Shown here: piece after piece, positions 26,932 to 35,664 of the stretch
Layout of the letters: each line of letters starts with the position of its first letter
How positions within the stretch are numbered: position 1 is the stretch's first letter
Assembly: GCA_023415775.1 (NCBI GenBank)
Contig: JAEZJM010000018.1
Coordinates: 72,814-136,813 of the forward strand
Source: Bacillota bacterium
GTDB taxonomy: Bacteria > Bacillota > Negativicutes > Sporomusales > UBA7701
Direction: 5' to 3'
DNA: 64,000 nt
Program-made: the position numbers and the translations under genes
Notes under the pieces: model-generated
Told to the model about the DNA's origin: nothing
Database searches by the model: none
What the model saw: only the letters and a program-made list of their open reading frames with translations

Positions 26932-27207
26932 TTATTTCTCGAGGTGCTTAAGATCAGCAAATTGGGGACTCTCCACCAATATGCAGTCGACGCCGATTTT
27001 GCTGATTTTGTCCCAGGGGATGACGATGTCTTCGTTGCGGCCGAACAGGCCGAGGAAGCGGCCGGGGCCGGGGACGACGATGGCGGTGAGACGGCCGCTT
27101 TCGATGTCTATTTCGATGTCGGTGATGGCCCCCAGCCGTTTGCCGTCGATGACGTTGACGACTTCTTTTATTTTAAGGTCGCTTGCGCAAATGTTAATAC
27201 CATTCAC
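26932..27207 (-). CDS. YlmC/YmxH-family PRC-barrel sporulation protein
   Basis: A 91-residue PRC-barrel protein. The family start is SDLKIKEVVNVIDGKRLGAI, followed by DIEIDIESGRLTAIVVPGPG and the ending NEDIVIPWDKISKIGVDCIL, typical of the YlmC/YmxH group found in endospore formers. The molecular role is not known. It is a single gene between gnd and the molybdenum hydroxylase maturation genes. It is a useful marker that the organism is a sporulating Firmicute. Confidence 0.9.
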   Translation of the reverse strand: MNGINICASDLKIKEVVNVIDGKRLGAITDIEIDIESGRLTAIVVPGPGRFLGLFGRNEDIVIPWDKISKIGVDCILVESPQFADLKHLEK

Positions 27208-27378
27208 TTATTACACCCCTGTACAATATATGAGGGGTAAGCAGGAATGATAACTCGAGAGCTATTTTATTTGACCTACGACATTGGGTAAATTTATTAG
27301 TTGATCGCGATTTTTTTCTCTAATCCCAAGCTGCCTTAACATTCTCGCCGCGTACCTGCCGGCCAATCGTTTCGAGCC

Positions 27379-27687
27379 TTAGATCACCTGGATAAAGACC
27401 TCCATAACGCCGCCGCAGACCATGCCCTCGCGGGCAGCCACGTCATTTAGCATATTTACCTGAAACAGGGTCGGCCGGTCATCGTCAAGCACCTGCAACG
27501 CCCGCAGCCTGACCTCGGCTTCGGCGCAGCCGCCGCCTATCGTGCCGGTCGTCCGCCCGTCGCCGGCGACCAGCATCTTGGCCCCCGCCTTACGCGGCGT
27601 GGAGCCGCAGGTTTTCACCACCGTGACCAGGGCCGCCCTGGCCCCGCTCTCCTGGGCGGCACAAACCGCCTGCAAAACTTCATTCAT
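27379..27687 (-). CDS. Stand-alone XdhC/CoxI N-domain protein
   Basis: A 102-residue protein made only of the XdhC_CoxI N-terminal domain (VTVVKTCGSTPRKAGAKMLV, TIGGGCAEAEV). It probably takes part in sulfuration or selenation and insertion of the molybdenum cofactor into hydroxylases. It overlaps the next XdhC gene by 8 bases. It is not a broken piece of it, because the larger protein has its own N-domain. It is the last gene of the nicotinate/hydroxylase cluster. Confidence 0.85.
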   Translation of the reverse strand: MNEVLQAVCAAQESGARAALVTVVKTCGSTPRKAGAKMLVAGDGRTTGTIGGGCAEAEVRLRALQVLDDDRPTLFQVNMLNDVAAREGMVCGGVMEVFIQVI

Positions 27688-28465
27688 GCCGCCCGCGCTC
27701 CTCGTTCCCGAGTTTTAAGGATTTCAGCGACCCGCCCCGGAAAACGGCGATAATCTCGGCCACGATGCTGACCGCTATCTCAGCCGGTGTCGCCGCGCCG
27801 ATGTCAAGGCCGATCGGCGCATGCAGGCGGCCGAGCTTGGCCGGGTCAGTCCCCTCGTCGGCCAACATCGCCAGGATGCCGGCTACCCGCCGGCGGCTGC
27901 CGATCATCCCCAGGTATTTGGCCTCGCTGCCGAGAGTTCCCCGCAGACAGTCGAGGTCGTAGCGATGACCACGGGTGACGATGATGACGGCCGTCTGGTC
28001 GTCGATGGTGACATCTCCGCCAGCTAACGCCGCCTGGAAGTCTTTGCAGATTACCGTCTTTGCCTTGGGGAACCTGGCTTTGTTGGCGAATTCCGGCCGG
28101 TCGTCGACAACGGCAACTTCAAAACCGACCATGCTGAGCATCTCGGCCAGGGGTAGGCTGATATGGCCGCCGCCGAAAATGACCACGCCCGCCTGGCGGC
28201 GCCAGTTGTCGCAAAACAGCGTGCAGGCGCCGTCGTACGAGGTCTCCAGCGTCGCCGCCTCATCCCCGGTCCGGCTACGGACTTGCCCGGCGACCAACGC
28301 CGTGAATTCGTCGTCGATGAGGCAACCCTCGACTGTGCCGTCCGGCAGCAGCAGCAGCATCCGGCCGACAGCCGCCGCATGGGCCGCCGGCGCCTTGAGC
28401 AAGGTAACGCTGACGACATGACCGCCGGCTTCAACTATTTCGTTGATTCTGGCAAACTGCTTCAT
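27680..28465 (-). CDS. xdhC: XdhC-family molybdenum hydroxylase maturation protein
   Basis: A 261-residue XdhC. The N-terminal half carries a CoxI-type domain, and the C-terminal half has a Rossmann domain beginning VVIFGGGHISLPLAEML and a later YLGMIGSRRR. XdhC proteins bind the molybdenum cofactor and help add the terminal sulfur (or selenium) ligand. The start overlaps the stop of yqeB (ATGA), so the genes are coupled. Here it probably serves nicotinate dehydrogenase NdhFSLM. Confidence 0.9.
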   Translation of the reverse strand: MKQFARINEIVEAGGHVVSVTLLKAPAAHAAAVGRMLLLLPDGTVEGCLIDDEFTALVAGQVRSRTGDEAATLETSYDGACTLFCDNWRRQAGVVIFGGGHISLPLAEMLSMVGFEVAVVDDRPEFANKARFPKAKTVICKDFQAALAGGDVTIDDQTAVIIVTRGHRYDLDCLRGTLGSEAKYLGMIGSRRRVAGILAMLADEGTDPAKLGRLHAPIGLDIGAATPAEIAVSIVAEIIAVFRGGSLKSLKLGNEERGRHE

Positions 28466-29259
28466 TTTCCGGTCCTCTCGCTGAACATCATCAACGCCTC
28501 GAGCACACCGCCGCCAACCGCCCTGGCTTTATCGGAAATCGTAAAACAATGCTGCACTTGGCACCGGGGATCGATGTCGCCTACCTTCAGGCCCTTCGGC
28601 ACCGTCAGCCCGTCGTGGAGCAAGCCCCGCAGCACGCCGCCGATGGTCGCCCGCACGGGCGCGTCGCCCACATAGGCGACTGTATCGCCGGCCTCGACGA
28701 CATCGCCGATGGCCGCCGCCGCTTTAAAAACCCCGGCAGCCGGTGCTTTTATGAGTCGTTCGCGGTTGTAGCCGCCGATCTCGCCGGGAATGCCGGTATT
28801 GGCTGCCGCCGGCCCGTGGAGGATTACCCGGCCGAGATCGTGGCCGCGCATAGTCTCGATCACGGCATGCACATCCACGCCGGCGGCAAACCCCGGCCCG
28901 ACGCCGATTACTACCGGTGCGTCGGACAAAGCCGTACCGGTATTCTCCTTGGCAATGATGGCGTCGACGACAGCCAGCGGCCGCAGGTAAGCGACGCAGG
29001 AGGCCTGCGGATCGACAACCACGGGAACGCTGCCGCGACCGGCTACGGCGAGCGCGCGCCCCAGTTCGCAGCGGACGGCGCTCACCCCTTCCACCGCTAC
29101 CTCTCCGTCATAGACAGCCGCCGCGAAAGCCACCGTCCGCCGAATCACCGTCGGCTGGGCTATCTCGGTCACAACTACCGAAAACCCGGCGCGAAACAAC
29201 CGGTGAACAATCCCGGTGGCCAGATCGCCGCCGCCCTTTACCACAACCAGTCTGCCCAT
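28462..29259 (-). CDS. yqeB: Selenium-dependent molybdenum hydroxylase maturation protein YqeB
   Basis: A protein of about 265 residues of the EF2563/YqeB group, found with selenium-dependent molybdenum hydroxylases. It opens with RLVVVKGGGDLATGIVHRLFRAGFSV and later has VIGVGPGFAAGVDVHAVIET and GEIGGYNRERLIKAP. ATG 29259 follows GGGAG; an upstream ATG at 29274 is possible. Its partners xdhC and the split XdhC gene follow. It implies that the hydroxylase encoded here carries labile selenium, as reported for E. barkeri nicotinate dehydrogenase. Confidence 0.88.
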   Translation of the reverse strand: MGRLVVVKGGGDLATGIVHRLFRAGFSVVVTEIAQPTVIRRTVAFAAAVYDGEVAVEGVSAVRCELGRALAVAGRGSVPVVVDPQASCVAYLRPLAVVDAIIAKENTGTALSDAPVVIGVGPGFAAGVDVHAVIETMRGHDLGRVILHGPAAANTGIPGEIGGYNRERLIKAPAAGVFKAAAAIGDVVEAGDTVAYVGDAPVRATIGGVLRGLLHDGLTVPKGLKVGDIDPRCQVQHCFTISDKARAVGGGVLEALMMFSERTGK

Positions 29260-29282
29260 ACCAATATCTCCCATTTCCAGCT

Positions 29283-29309
29283 AACAGGGGAGCTTAGCGC
29301 TCCCCTGTT
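29283..29309 (-). terminator. Hairpin between ndhF and yqeB
   Basis: An 11-base perfect stem (29283-29293 with 29299-29309, AACAGGGGAGC) has a 5-base loop. It lies in the 150-base gap between ndhF and yqeB. The minus strand lacks a T run after it, so it may attenuate or protect the mRNA rather than end it. Confidence 0.5.
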
Positions 29310-29412
29310 TGTCTTGCTATAATCATTCCTTGTAATCGCGTCTGCCGGGAGCAGCATCTTTTCTCTTCGCCAACCCGGGGTCTATTCCCTTCACGCGTGT
29401 CTGTCCGGCTGA

Positions 29413-30306
29413 CTAGATGGCCTTTTCCCAGCCGCGGCAGACCTGGCCGGCCGCTTCGTCGAGCGTCGCCCGGATAAGGGCCGGACCGGCCTGTTTCTTA
29501 TAAACCGCCGAGGCCCGCTGGCCGAGAGTTCTGCTGATCTCCTCCAGGGCGCCGTTCACGCAGCGATCACGGTTATCGGCCGTAAGCGAGCAGCTCATCC
29601 AGGCCTGCTCGGCCGACCGGACCCGAAACGGGTTGGGGGCGACGGCGCCGACCGCTACCCGGCAGTCGATCACAAGCTCTTTGTCCTCGGCGTAGCCGAG
29701 GACGACAGCCACGCTTACGCGGGAAATCGCCAGGGCGTTCCGGCGGCCCAGCTTGCCGAAGGCGCTGCCGGTCAAACCGTCCAGGGCCGGGAAGGTTATC
29801 TCCTGCAGCACTTCACCGGGAGCGAGCTTGGTTTTGCCAATCCCTAAGAAAAAGTCTTCCAGCAACAGCTCCCGCGTGCCGGCCGCGCTGACCAGCCTCA
29901 CCTTTGCGTCGAGGGCCATCAGGGCCGGTACCGTATCAGCCGCCGGCGACGCATTGACAATGTTACCGCCGACTGTGCCGCGGTTGCGGATCTGGGGCGA
30001 TCCGACCGAATTGGCCGCCTGGGCCAAAACAAATGCCTTGTCGCGAATTAACGGCGACGCGGCAATCTCGCTGAAAGTCGCCATCGCGCCAATGGTGATA
30101 TTATTGTCCTGCAAGCTGATGCCTTTGAGTTCAGGCACTTTATACAGAGCTACAATCGACTCCGGCCGGTGCTCCGGCTCGCGCATTTCGACCAGAACAT
30201 CGGTGCCGCCGGCCAAAAGCTTGGCCTTACCGCCTTGCTGGGCCAGCAGATCTACCAGTTCGCTCAGTCGGGTGGGTGCATAATAGGCGCGTTCAGTCAC
30301 AACCAT
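29413..30306 (-). CDS. ndhF: Nicotinate dehydrogenase FAD subunit
   Basis: A 297-residue FAD-binding subunit of the CoxM/xanthine dehydrogenase type. The flavin-binding motifs are KLLAGGTDVLVEM and TVGGNIVNASPAADT. The length agrees with the 33-kDa NdhF of the four-subunit E. barkeri nicotinate dehydrogenase. The other three subunits (ndhS, ndhL, ndhM) are 15 kb upstream at the head of the same strand-collinear cluster, and no other hydroxylase large subunit is present. AGGGGG lies very close to ATG 30306; GTG 30300 is an alternative start. Confidence 0.85.
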   Translation of the reverse strand: MVVTERAYYAPTRLSELVDLLAQQGGKAKLLAGGTDVLVEMREPEHRPESIVALYKVPELKGISLQDNNITIGAMATFSEIAASPLIRDKAFVLAQAANSVGSPQIRNRGTVGGNIVNASPAADTVPALMALDAKVRLVSAAGTRELLLEDFFLGIGKTKLAPGEVLQEITFPALDGLTGSAFGKLGRRNALAISRVSVAVVLGYAEDKELVIDCRVAVGAVAPNPFRVRSAEQAWMSCSLTADNRDRCVNGALEEISRTLGQRASAVYKKQAGPALIRATLDEAAGQVCRGWEKAI

Positions 30307-30317
30307 TCCCCCTCTAT

Positions 30318-31190
30318 CTACCGCTGCGGCGGCAAATACTTGTCTTCGGTCTCCCGGATGCCCGGCAGGCCGATGAGATCATTGAACTGGGCAAAGGGCA
30401 CCATCCGGTCGACCATTCCCGCGGTTGTGCCGCTTATTTTGAGTTCGTTCATCAGGTCGAGCATGGCCCGGGTGGTAACATAGGTCGATGCCGTCGGGAA
30501 GATGACCAAGCCGTAGCCGAGGGCCTGCAATTCGCTTACCGGCAGATTCGGCGTCCGCCCGCCTTCGACCATGTTGGCGAGCACCGGCACGTTGAAGCTT
30601 GACGTTATAAGCTTCATTTCCTCTACGCTTTCGGGCGACTCGATGAACAGCACGTCTGCGCCAGCGGCCTCGTAAGCCTTGCCGCGGCGTATGGCCTCCT
30701 CGATGCCCATGTTCGTCCGCGAATCAGTGCGGGCGATGATTACAAAGTTCTTGTCTTCGCGGGCGTCGACGGCGGCCTTGATTTTGCCGACCATCTCCTC
30801 GAGCGACACTACCTGGCGGCCGGTCATGTGGCCGCATTTCTTGGGCGCCACCTGATCCTCCAGCTGGATGGCCGCCGCGCCGGCAGCCTCGTACTCCCGC
30901 ACCGTCCGCATTACGTTAACCACGTTGCCGAAACCGGTGTCGCCGTCGGCGATAACCGGCACGTCGACCGCCGAGACAAAAGCACGCACCCGCGCCACCA
31001 TCTCGGTCATTGTCAGCAGACCTACGTCCGGCGACCCCAGATGGCTGGCCGCCTGGCCATAGCCGGTCATATAGACCGCCTTGAATCCAGTTTTCTCGAT
31101 TATTTTCGCTGTTAGTGCGTCATGGGCGCCCGGTGCGACAAGAATCTCTTTTTGACTAAGCAGCTGCCGCAAAATTGCCGCCTTTTTCAC
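30318..31190 (-). CDS. dml: 2,3-dimethylmalate lyase (isocitrate lyase/PEP mutase superfamily)
   Basis: A 290-residue enzyme of the isocitrate lyase/PEP mutase superfamily. It has the substrate/Mg motif PVIADGDTGFGNVVNVMRTV, the active-site loop PKKCGHM and NFVIIARTDSR. In the nicotinate pathway it splits (2R,3S)-2,3-dimethylmalate into propionate and pyruvate, the last step. The family also contains methylisocitrate lyase; the operon context favours Dml. The start is GTG 31190 after GAGAGGTG. Confidence 0.88.
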   Translation of the reverse strand: MKKAAILRQLLSQKEILVAPGAHDALTAKIIEKTGFKAVYMTGYGQAASHLGSPDVGLLTMTEMVARVRAFVSAVDVPVIADGDTGFGNVVNVMRTVREYEAAGAAAIQLEDQVAPKKCGHMTGRQVVSLEEMVGKIKAAVDAREDKNFVIIARTDSRTNMGIEEAIRRGKAYEAAGADVLFIESPESVEEMKLITSSFNVPVLANMVEGGRTPNLPVSELQALGYGLVIFPTASTYVTTRAMLDLMNELKISGTTAGMVDRMVPFAQFNDLIGLPGIRETEDKYLPPQR

Positions 31191-31217
31191 GATGATTCAC
31201 CTCTCCCGTAATCACAT

Positions 31218-32660
31218 CTATATAAGCTGAAAATGCCTTTTGGCAAAACGCAGAGCATCCGTCGCCCGGTACTGCTGCAAAACACCGAGTGAATAAAGCA
31301 AATACTGCCTGTCTATAACAACCCGCGGCGTCACCGGCAACAAGGATATTCCCGGCCTCTTCAAAGCCTCGGCGACGATGGCGGCCGCTTCCTCTTCCGG
31401 CAAGTGAACGAATATCCCGCCGATGGCAATAACCGTAGGCACCTCCCGCAGGTCCCGCCCAATCGGCGTACCGGGGGCGATGCCCATCACCGGGTCGAAC
31501 TGCTGAGCGATATAACCGGCGTGGCGTTTGAGGGCCACCTCAAGGGCGGTGATGGCCAGTCCCCGGTCAAACAGCCTCTCGCGGTCGCTGGCGGCCAGAT
31601 GATCGGGGTTGGCCTCGAGCATGGCGGCGTAACACGCCAGCTCCCTGACGGTGTCCTCGTCCTCCGGCAGCCTCACCCGGGCGAGAATGCTTTTTTCGCC
31701 CGCCGTCTCAACGATGCCCCGGGCGCTGACCCGCAGGCCGAGGTTGCCCTCCACCGTGCGGTAGGCCGTCTGCTTTTCATTGGTAAGGATGAGGCCTTTC
31801 TCCTCAAGCGACATTTTGTCAAGCTGGGGCAAAACGGAATGGACATCGGTCGTCGCCCCGCCGAGGTCGAGAATGACCACACTGCCGCAGCCGTCCTCCT
31901 CATGGGTGCCCTTGGCCAACAGTTCGGCCGCCATCAGCACCGCCCCCGGGGTCGGCACAACCTTGTTTACCGTCAGGCGTTCCATCAGCTTGCCCAGTCC
32001 CTTGGCCTGGGTGATCTGGCGGATGAATTGCTCGTGGATAGCTTCCCGGGCCGGCCTGACGTTCAGGCTGTGGATATTAGGCATTACATTGGCCACCTTC
32101 AGAGTGCTTATGCCCTCTTTACGCAGCACGCCATCCACAGCGTTCTGGGCGTCGGTGTTGCCGGCGATAACCACCGTCGCCTTGACCCGGCTGGCGACGA
32201 TGACTTCAGCGTCGCTCAGCATTGAATCACGGTCGCCGCCGTCGGTGCCGCCGGCCAGCAGGATGATGTCGGGCTTGATCTCGCATAGCATCTCGCGCTT
32301 ATAGGCGGCGTGGTCCTCGAACGACATGACCTCAAGCACGCGTGCGCCGGCGTTCATTGCTACTTCTTTGGCCGCTTTGGCGGTGACTCGCGGCATATAG
32401 CCCATGGCCACCATACGGAGACCTCCGGCCGCACTGCTAGTCGCCATCACGTGCCTGGCCTCGATGGCTTCCTCGCCCAGCTTACCCGCCAGTGTCGCCA
32501 TCGCCTCGGTCAGGCCGCGGTCGATATTGTCCACTGTTGTCGGCGCCTGGGCCCGGCCCAGCCAATCGTAGCGGCCGTCTTTATGAGCGTAAGCGGTTAC
32601 CTTTGTAAATGTGCTGCCAACATCGAAGATCAGGGTATCAATAGCCGCTGCCTTAGTCAT
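31218..32660 (-). CDS. GlmL/MutL-type reactivating factor for a B12 mutase
   Basis: A 480-residue ASKHA-fold ATPase of the GlmL/MutL family. The phosphate-binding motifs are FDVGSTFTKVTAY at the N-terminus and VILDLGGATTDVHS near residue 270. Such proteins accompany adenosylcobalamin mutases such as glutamate mutase and are thought to exchange damaged cobalamin or repair the holoenzyme. Here it lies next to 2-methyleneglutarate mutase (33823-35664), its obvious client. No glutamate mutase genes are present. Confidence 0.85.
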   Translation of the reverse strand: MTKAAAIDTLIFDVGSTFTKVTAYAHKDGRYDWLGRAQAPTTVDNIDRGLTEAMATLAGKLGEEAIEARHVMATSSAAGGLRMVAMGYMPRVTAKAAKEVAMNAGARVLEVMSFEDHAAYKREMLCEIKPDIILLAGGTDGGDRDSMLSDAEVIVASRVKATVVIAGNTDAQNAVDGVLRKEGISTLKVANVMPNIHSLNVRPAREAIHEQFIRQITQAKGLGKLMERLTVNKVVPTPGAVLMAAELLAKGTHEEDGCGSVVILDLGGATTDVHSVLPQLDKMSLEEKGLILTNEKQTAYRTVEGNLGLRVSARGIVETAGEKSILARVRLPEDEDTVRELACYAAMLEANPDHLAASDRERLFDRGLAITALEVALKRHAGYIAQQFDPVMGIAPGTPIGRDLREVPTVIAIGGIFVHLPEEEAAAIVAEALKRPGISLLPVTPRVVIDRQYLLYSLGVLQQYRATDALRFAKRHFQLI

Positions 32661-32679
32661 GGTTATGCCCCCAAATGTA

Positions 32680-33822
32680 TTAGCGGCGAACGTAGACGAA
32701 CCCGTCCATTATCCGCCTGGCCGTTCTCGACATAGCCGCCTTTGTGAGAGCGACCGCCCCGCCCTGCTCGTCGACGGTGACCTCGACATCTATGACGCCG
32801 GACGGATGGCCGATTTGAAAAAGGCTCTTCTTCCCGGCGTCCTTGACCATTTCATTGACGACCGTTCCCGGAATCTTGATGGCAGCGCCGGTGCAGATGG
32901 TGCCGGTCCCGGCGTAGGTCTTGTGCATGACCTGCATGAACATCAGGCGGGAAACCAGATCGATCGAGCCGGCGGGAACGGTCTGGCCGGAGGTGAATGA
33001 TTTATAATCGGCCGGCGAACTGACGAAGGCCAACATCGGGAAAGCGGGGACGCGTTTTAAGGCGTCATCGAGGTCATTGGCCATGCCGATCTTCACGGCC
33101 GCCATGCCGCGGACGGTTTCCAGCAGCTTCAAAAGATCGCTGTTGCCGTTGACCTCTTTCGGTCCCTCGGTACCGGTAAGTTTTAGATCCTTAGCCCTCA
33201 CGAAAACCATCGGGTTGGCCACATCGACGATGCTCACCGTCAGGGGGCCAAAGCCGGGGACATCGAATACATCGGTCGGGTTGCCGGTCGGCAGCATCTT
33301 GCCGGTCACGGAGCCGGCGGTGTCAGAGTAGTCCAGCATTATACGCGCCCCTGTGCCGGGTACGCCATCGATGGCGCAGTCGCCGTATACCGCTGCCTTG
33401 CCGCCATCCATCGGCACCTCGGCGACGATGATCTTCTGGGTATTAGTGTTGTGAATGCGAACAACGGTGGTGCCTTCGCCGGCGTTCACCAGCCCCTCGT
33501 CGACCGCGAACGGGCCGACGCCGGCGGAGATATTGCCGCAGTTGCCGCTATAGTCGATGTAGGCGGCGTCGATGCTGACTTGGCCGAAGGTATAATCGAC
33601 ATCGGCGTCAGGCCGGCTGCTGCGGGCAATGATGGCCAACTTGCTTGTTAGCGGGTCGGCGCCGCCCAGGCCGTCGATCTGGCGGACGTCGGGGCTGCCG
33701 AAAATGCTGCAGATAACCTTGTCGCGTTCTTCCTTGTCCTGCGGCAAATCATTAGCCAACAGGAAAATCCCTTTACTTGTGCCACCGCGGACGATCGCGC
33801 AGCGAATCTTTTGCACAGCCAT
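32680..33822 (-). CDS. mii: 3-methylitaconate isomerase (PrpF/DiaPF fold)
   Basis: A 380-residue PrpF-family isomerase. Seen are CAIVRGGTSKGIFL at the start and YSGNCGNISAGVGPFAVDEG around residue 95, with the family's catalytic cysteine. Mii moves the double bond of (R)-3-methylitaconate to give 2,3-dimethylmaleate. ATG 33822 immediately follows the stop of the mutase gene, so they are coupled. PrpF-type aconitate isomerase is the alternative annotation, but mutase, dehydratase and lyase genes all flank it. Confidence 0.9.
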   Translation of the reverse strand: MAVQKIRCAIVRGGTSKGIFLLANDLPQDKEERDKVICSIFGSPDVRQIDGLGGADPLTSKLAIIARSSRPDADVDYTFGQVSIDAAYIDYSGNCGNISAGVGPFAVDEGLVNAGEGTTVVRIHNTNTQKIIVAEVPMDGGKAAVYGDCAIDGVPGTGARIMLDYSDTAGSVTGKMLPTGNPTDVFDVPGFGPLTVSIVDVANPMVFVRAKDLKLTGTEGPKEVNGNSDLLKLLETVRGMAAVKIGMANDLDDALKRVPAFPMLAFVSSPADYKSFTSGQTVPAGSIDLVSRLMFMQVMHKTYAGTGTICTGAAIKIPGTVVNEMVKDAGKKSLFQIGHPSGVIDVEVTVDEQGGAVALTKAAMSRTARRIMDGFVYVRR

Positions 33823-35664
33823 CTACTTCGCCTCCTCAACATTCTTGTCGACCCAGGCCACTACGTTCTCCGGCAGGCTGCCAGGACCGAAAAAGGCGTC
33901 GACACCCAAAAAGCCAGTGCCCTCTGTTTTCATTTTTTCTTCCATCGCCGCATGCTCTTCTTCCTTTTCGGCCACCCGGCCGCCGGCGATAAACTTGACC
34001 TTGTCCCGCAGCCCGAGCTGCTCGAGGCGGGAAGAAACCCGCGGGAACAGGGCGGTGCCCATCCCCAGGAGGTTTGTGACACCGACAATGTCGGCCTTGG
34101 CTTCGGCAGCCACCTCCGCCACCGTCTCCGGCAGGTTCATGCCCCGCAGGTAAATCACCTCGTAGCCGGCCTTCTCGAAGGCCTCGCGGATGGTGTTGAT
34201 GCCGACCACGTGGGCGTCGGCGCCGACGGTGGCCAGTACCATCTTGGCCTTCTTTGTCACCGTCTGGCGGCCGGGTACGGTCACCGGTTCAGCGGTGAAA
34301 GCCACCGCCTTGGGATCGATATCGGTCGGAGAGTAGCCGGGAACATAGCGCTTGATGCCGTCTTTGTCGCGATGGGTATGGACACCGCGTTTGAGATCCC
34401 AGCCGCCGGCCCGCGGCGCGTCGAGCACGCCCTTCTTGCCGGCAGTCACGATGAGATCGGTCAGTTCTTCGACCCCGTAGCCTTTCCAGAATGCGGCTGT
34501 CATATCCTTGGGAGCCAGCGTTTTTTTCTGGAGGGTGGCGGCCAGAACCGCCATCGCTTCGCTGAGGATTTCTTCTTTGCGTTTATCGATATACGGGTCG
34601 TTTATCGTCACAGCTGTCGTGTTTTCAAAGACATTTTGGGTGGCCCAGATGGCCTTGCCCATCGAGCCGCCGGTCGGTATGCCGACCGACTCGGCCGCCT
34701 TCGGCCGGTAGAAATTGGCGCCGCCCAGTTTGGCGCTTATCGCCATACGGGCGAAGTGAGCCTGTTCGGCAATCAGGTCGGGCGGCGGATTCTGGAAGGT
34801 CTCCGGCACGACGATGAGCGAGCGGCTCCACATGGTTTCTTTGAATGCGCGCATCGCCGCAAGGTCGGCCAGCAGGTTGATACCGCCGACATTCATCTGC
34901 AGCGCGCTCAGTTCGGGCGGCAGGCCAGCCAGCACGGCCAGTCCTTCGGCTAAGAGGCACATGGCCAGCGCCATGCCGTCGGTGCCGCCGATATTATTGA
35001 GATGCTTATGGGACTCGGTCTGCACGAAAATTTTGTTCTCGGCGCATATTTCCAGCGTTTTGAAGCCGTTGACGATCTTGGTGCGGTAGTCGTGGATGCC
35101 CCGGCCGCCGAAATGCACATGGATAACCGGGCCGATATCGGTGCCGTCGAAGCCGGCGATAAAGGCGTTGATAACCGATAAGTGCGGCGTGTCGCCGGTC
35201 GCGTTGATCCGCATCGGATGGATGCTGCCGCCGCCCATCTGCACGAATTCGCGCTCGCCCAGCGGCGTAATGCCGCCCTTGCCGCGCGACTGCTCGATGA
35301 GTTCGGCCCCGGCGAGCGGGTCGATATGCCTTGTTGCTTCCGAATGGACGAAATGAAAGAGTGTCAGGCCAAGCTTCTCGGCCGCCGCATACATTTCCTG
35401 CGATTCGCGCATCGTTTCCTCGGCTGTGTTCCGCCCGAGGATGGGGTTCTGCACCGGGATACCGGTTTCTTCGGCCTGTTGGGCCAGCTTCCAGATGCGG
35501 TAGCCGCTACGCTCCACCCCGGCCACCTCGCGGGGGTAAGGCGCCGGCAGGCCGGCCAGGTCGCCGTCTTTCGTTATCGTGGGCATCGGCACGCCGAATA
35601 CCCGCTCATAGGCGCGTACCTGCTTATCATCAGCAATGAGAATTTCCTTGGTTCTTTGCTGCAT
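33823..35664 (-). CDS. mgm: 2-methyleneglutarate mutase (adenosylcobalamin-dependent)
   Basis: A 613-residue B12 enzyme that rearranges 2-methyleneglutarate to (R)-3-methylitaconate by a radical mechanism. The C-terminal cobalamin-binding domain has the DxHxxG motif as DAHVVG (about residues 483-488), with His485 as the cobalt ligand. It continues with VGVTNLLGMGTALFP and IAGGR. The N-terminal part is the substrate barrel. The length is close to the E. barkeri enzyme. Its ATG overlaps the last base of dmdB. A reactivase of GlmL type is two genes downstream. Confidence 0.93.
   Translation of the reverse strand: MQQRTKEILIADDKQVRAYERVFGVPMPTITKDGDLAGLPAPYPREVAGVERSGYRIWKLAQQAEETGIPVQNPILGRNTAEETMRESQEMYAAAEKLGLTLFHFVHSEATRHIDPLAGAELIEQSRGKGGITPLGEREFVQMGGGSIHPMRINATGDTPHLSVINAFIAGFDGTDIGPVIHVHFGGRGIHDYRTKIVNGFKTLEICAENKIFVQTESHKHLNNIGGTDGMALAMCLLAEGLAVLAGLPPELSALQMNVGGINLLADLAAMRAFKETMWSRSLIVVPETFQNPPPDLIAEQAHFARMAISAKLGGANFYRPKAAESVGIPTGGSMGKAIWATQNVFENTTAVTINDPYIDKRKEEILSEAMAVLAATLQKKTLAPKDMTAAFWKGYGVEELTDLIVTAGKKGVLDAPRAGGWDLKRGVHTHRDKDGIKRYVPGYSPTDIDPKAVAFTAEPVTVPGRQTVTKKAKMVLATVGADAHVVGINTIREAFEKAGYEVIYLRGMNLPETVAEVAAEAKADIVGVTNLLGMGTALFPRVSSRLEQLGLRDKVKFIAGGRVAEKEEEHAAMEEKMKTEGTGFLGVDAFFGPGSLPENVVAWVDKNVEEAK

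Noticed and set aside
27379..28465. Frameshifted single xdhC gene
   Set aside because: The larger protein has its own complete N-domain and Rossmann domain. The small one is a separate CoxI-domain protein with overlapping but independent reading.
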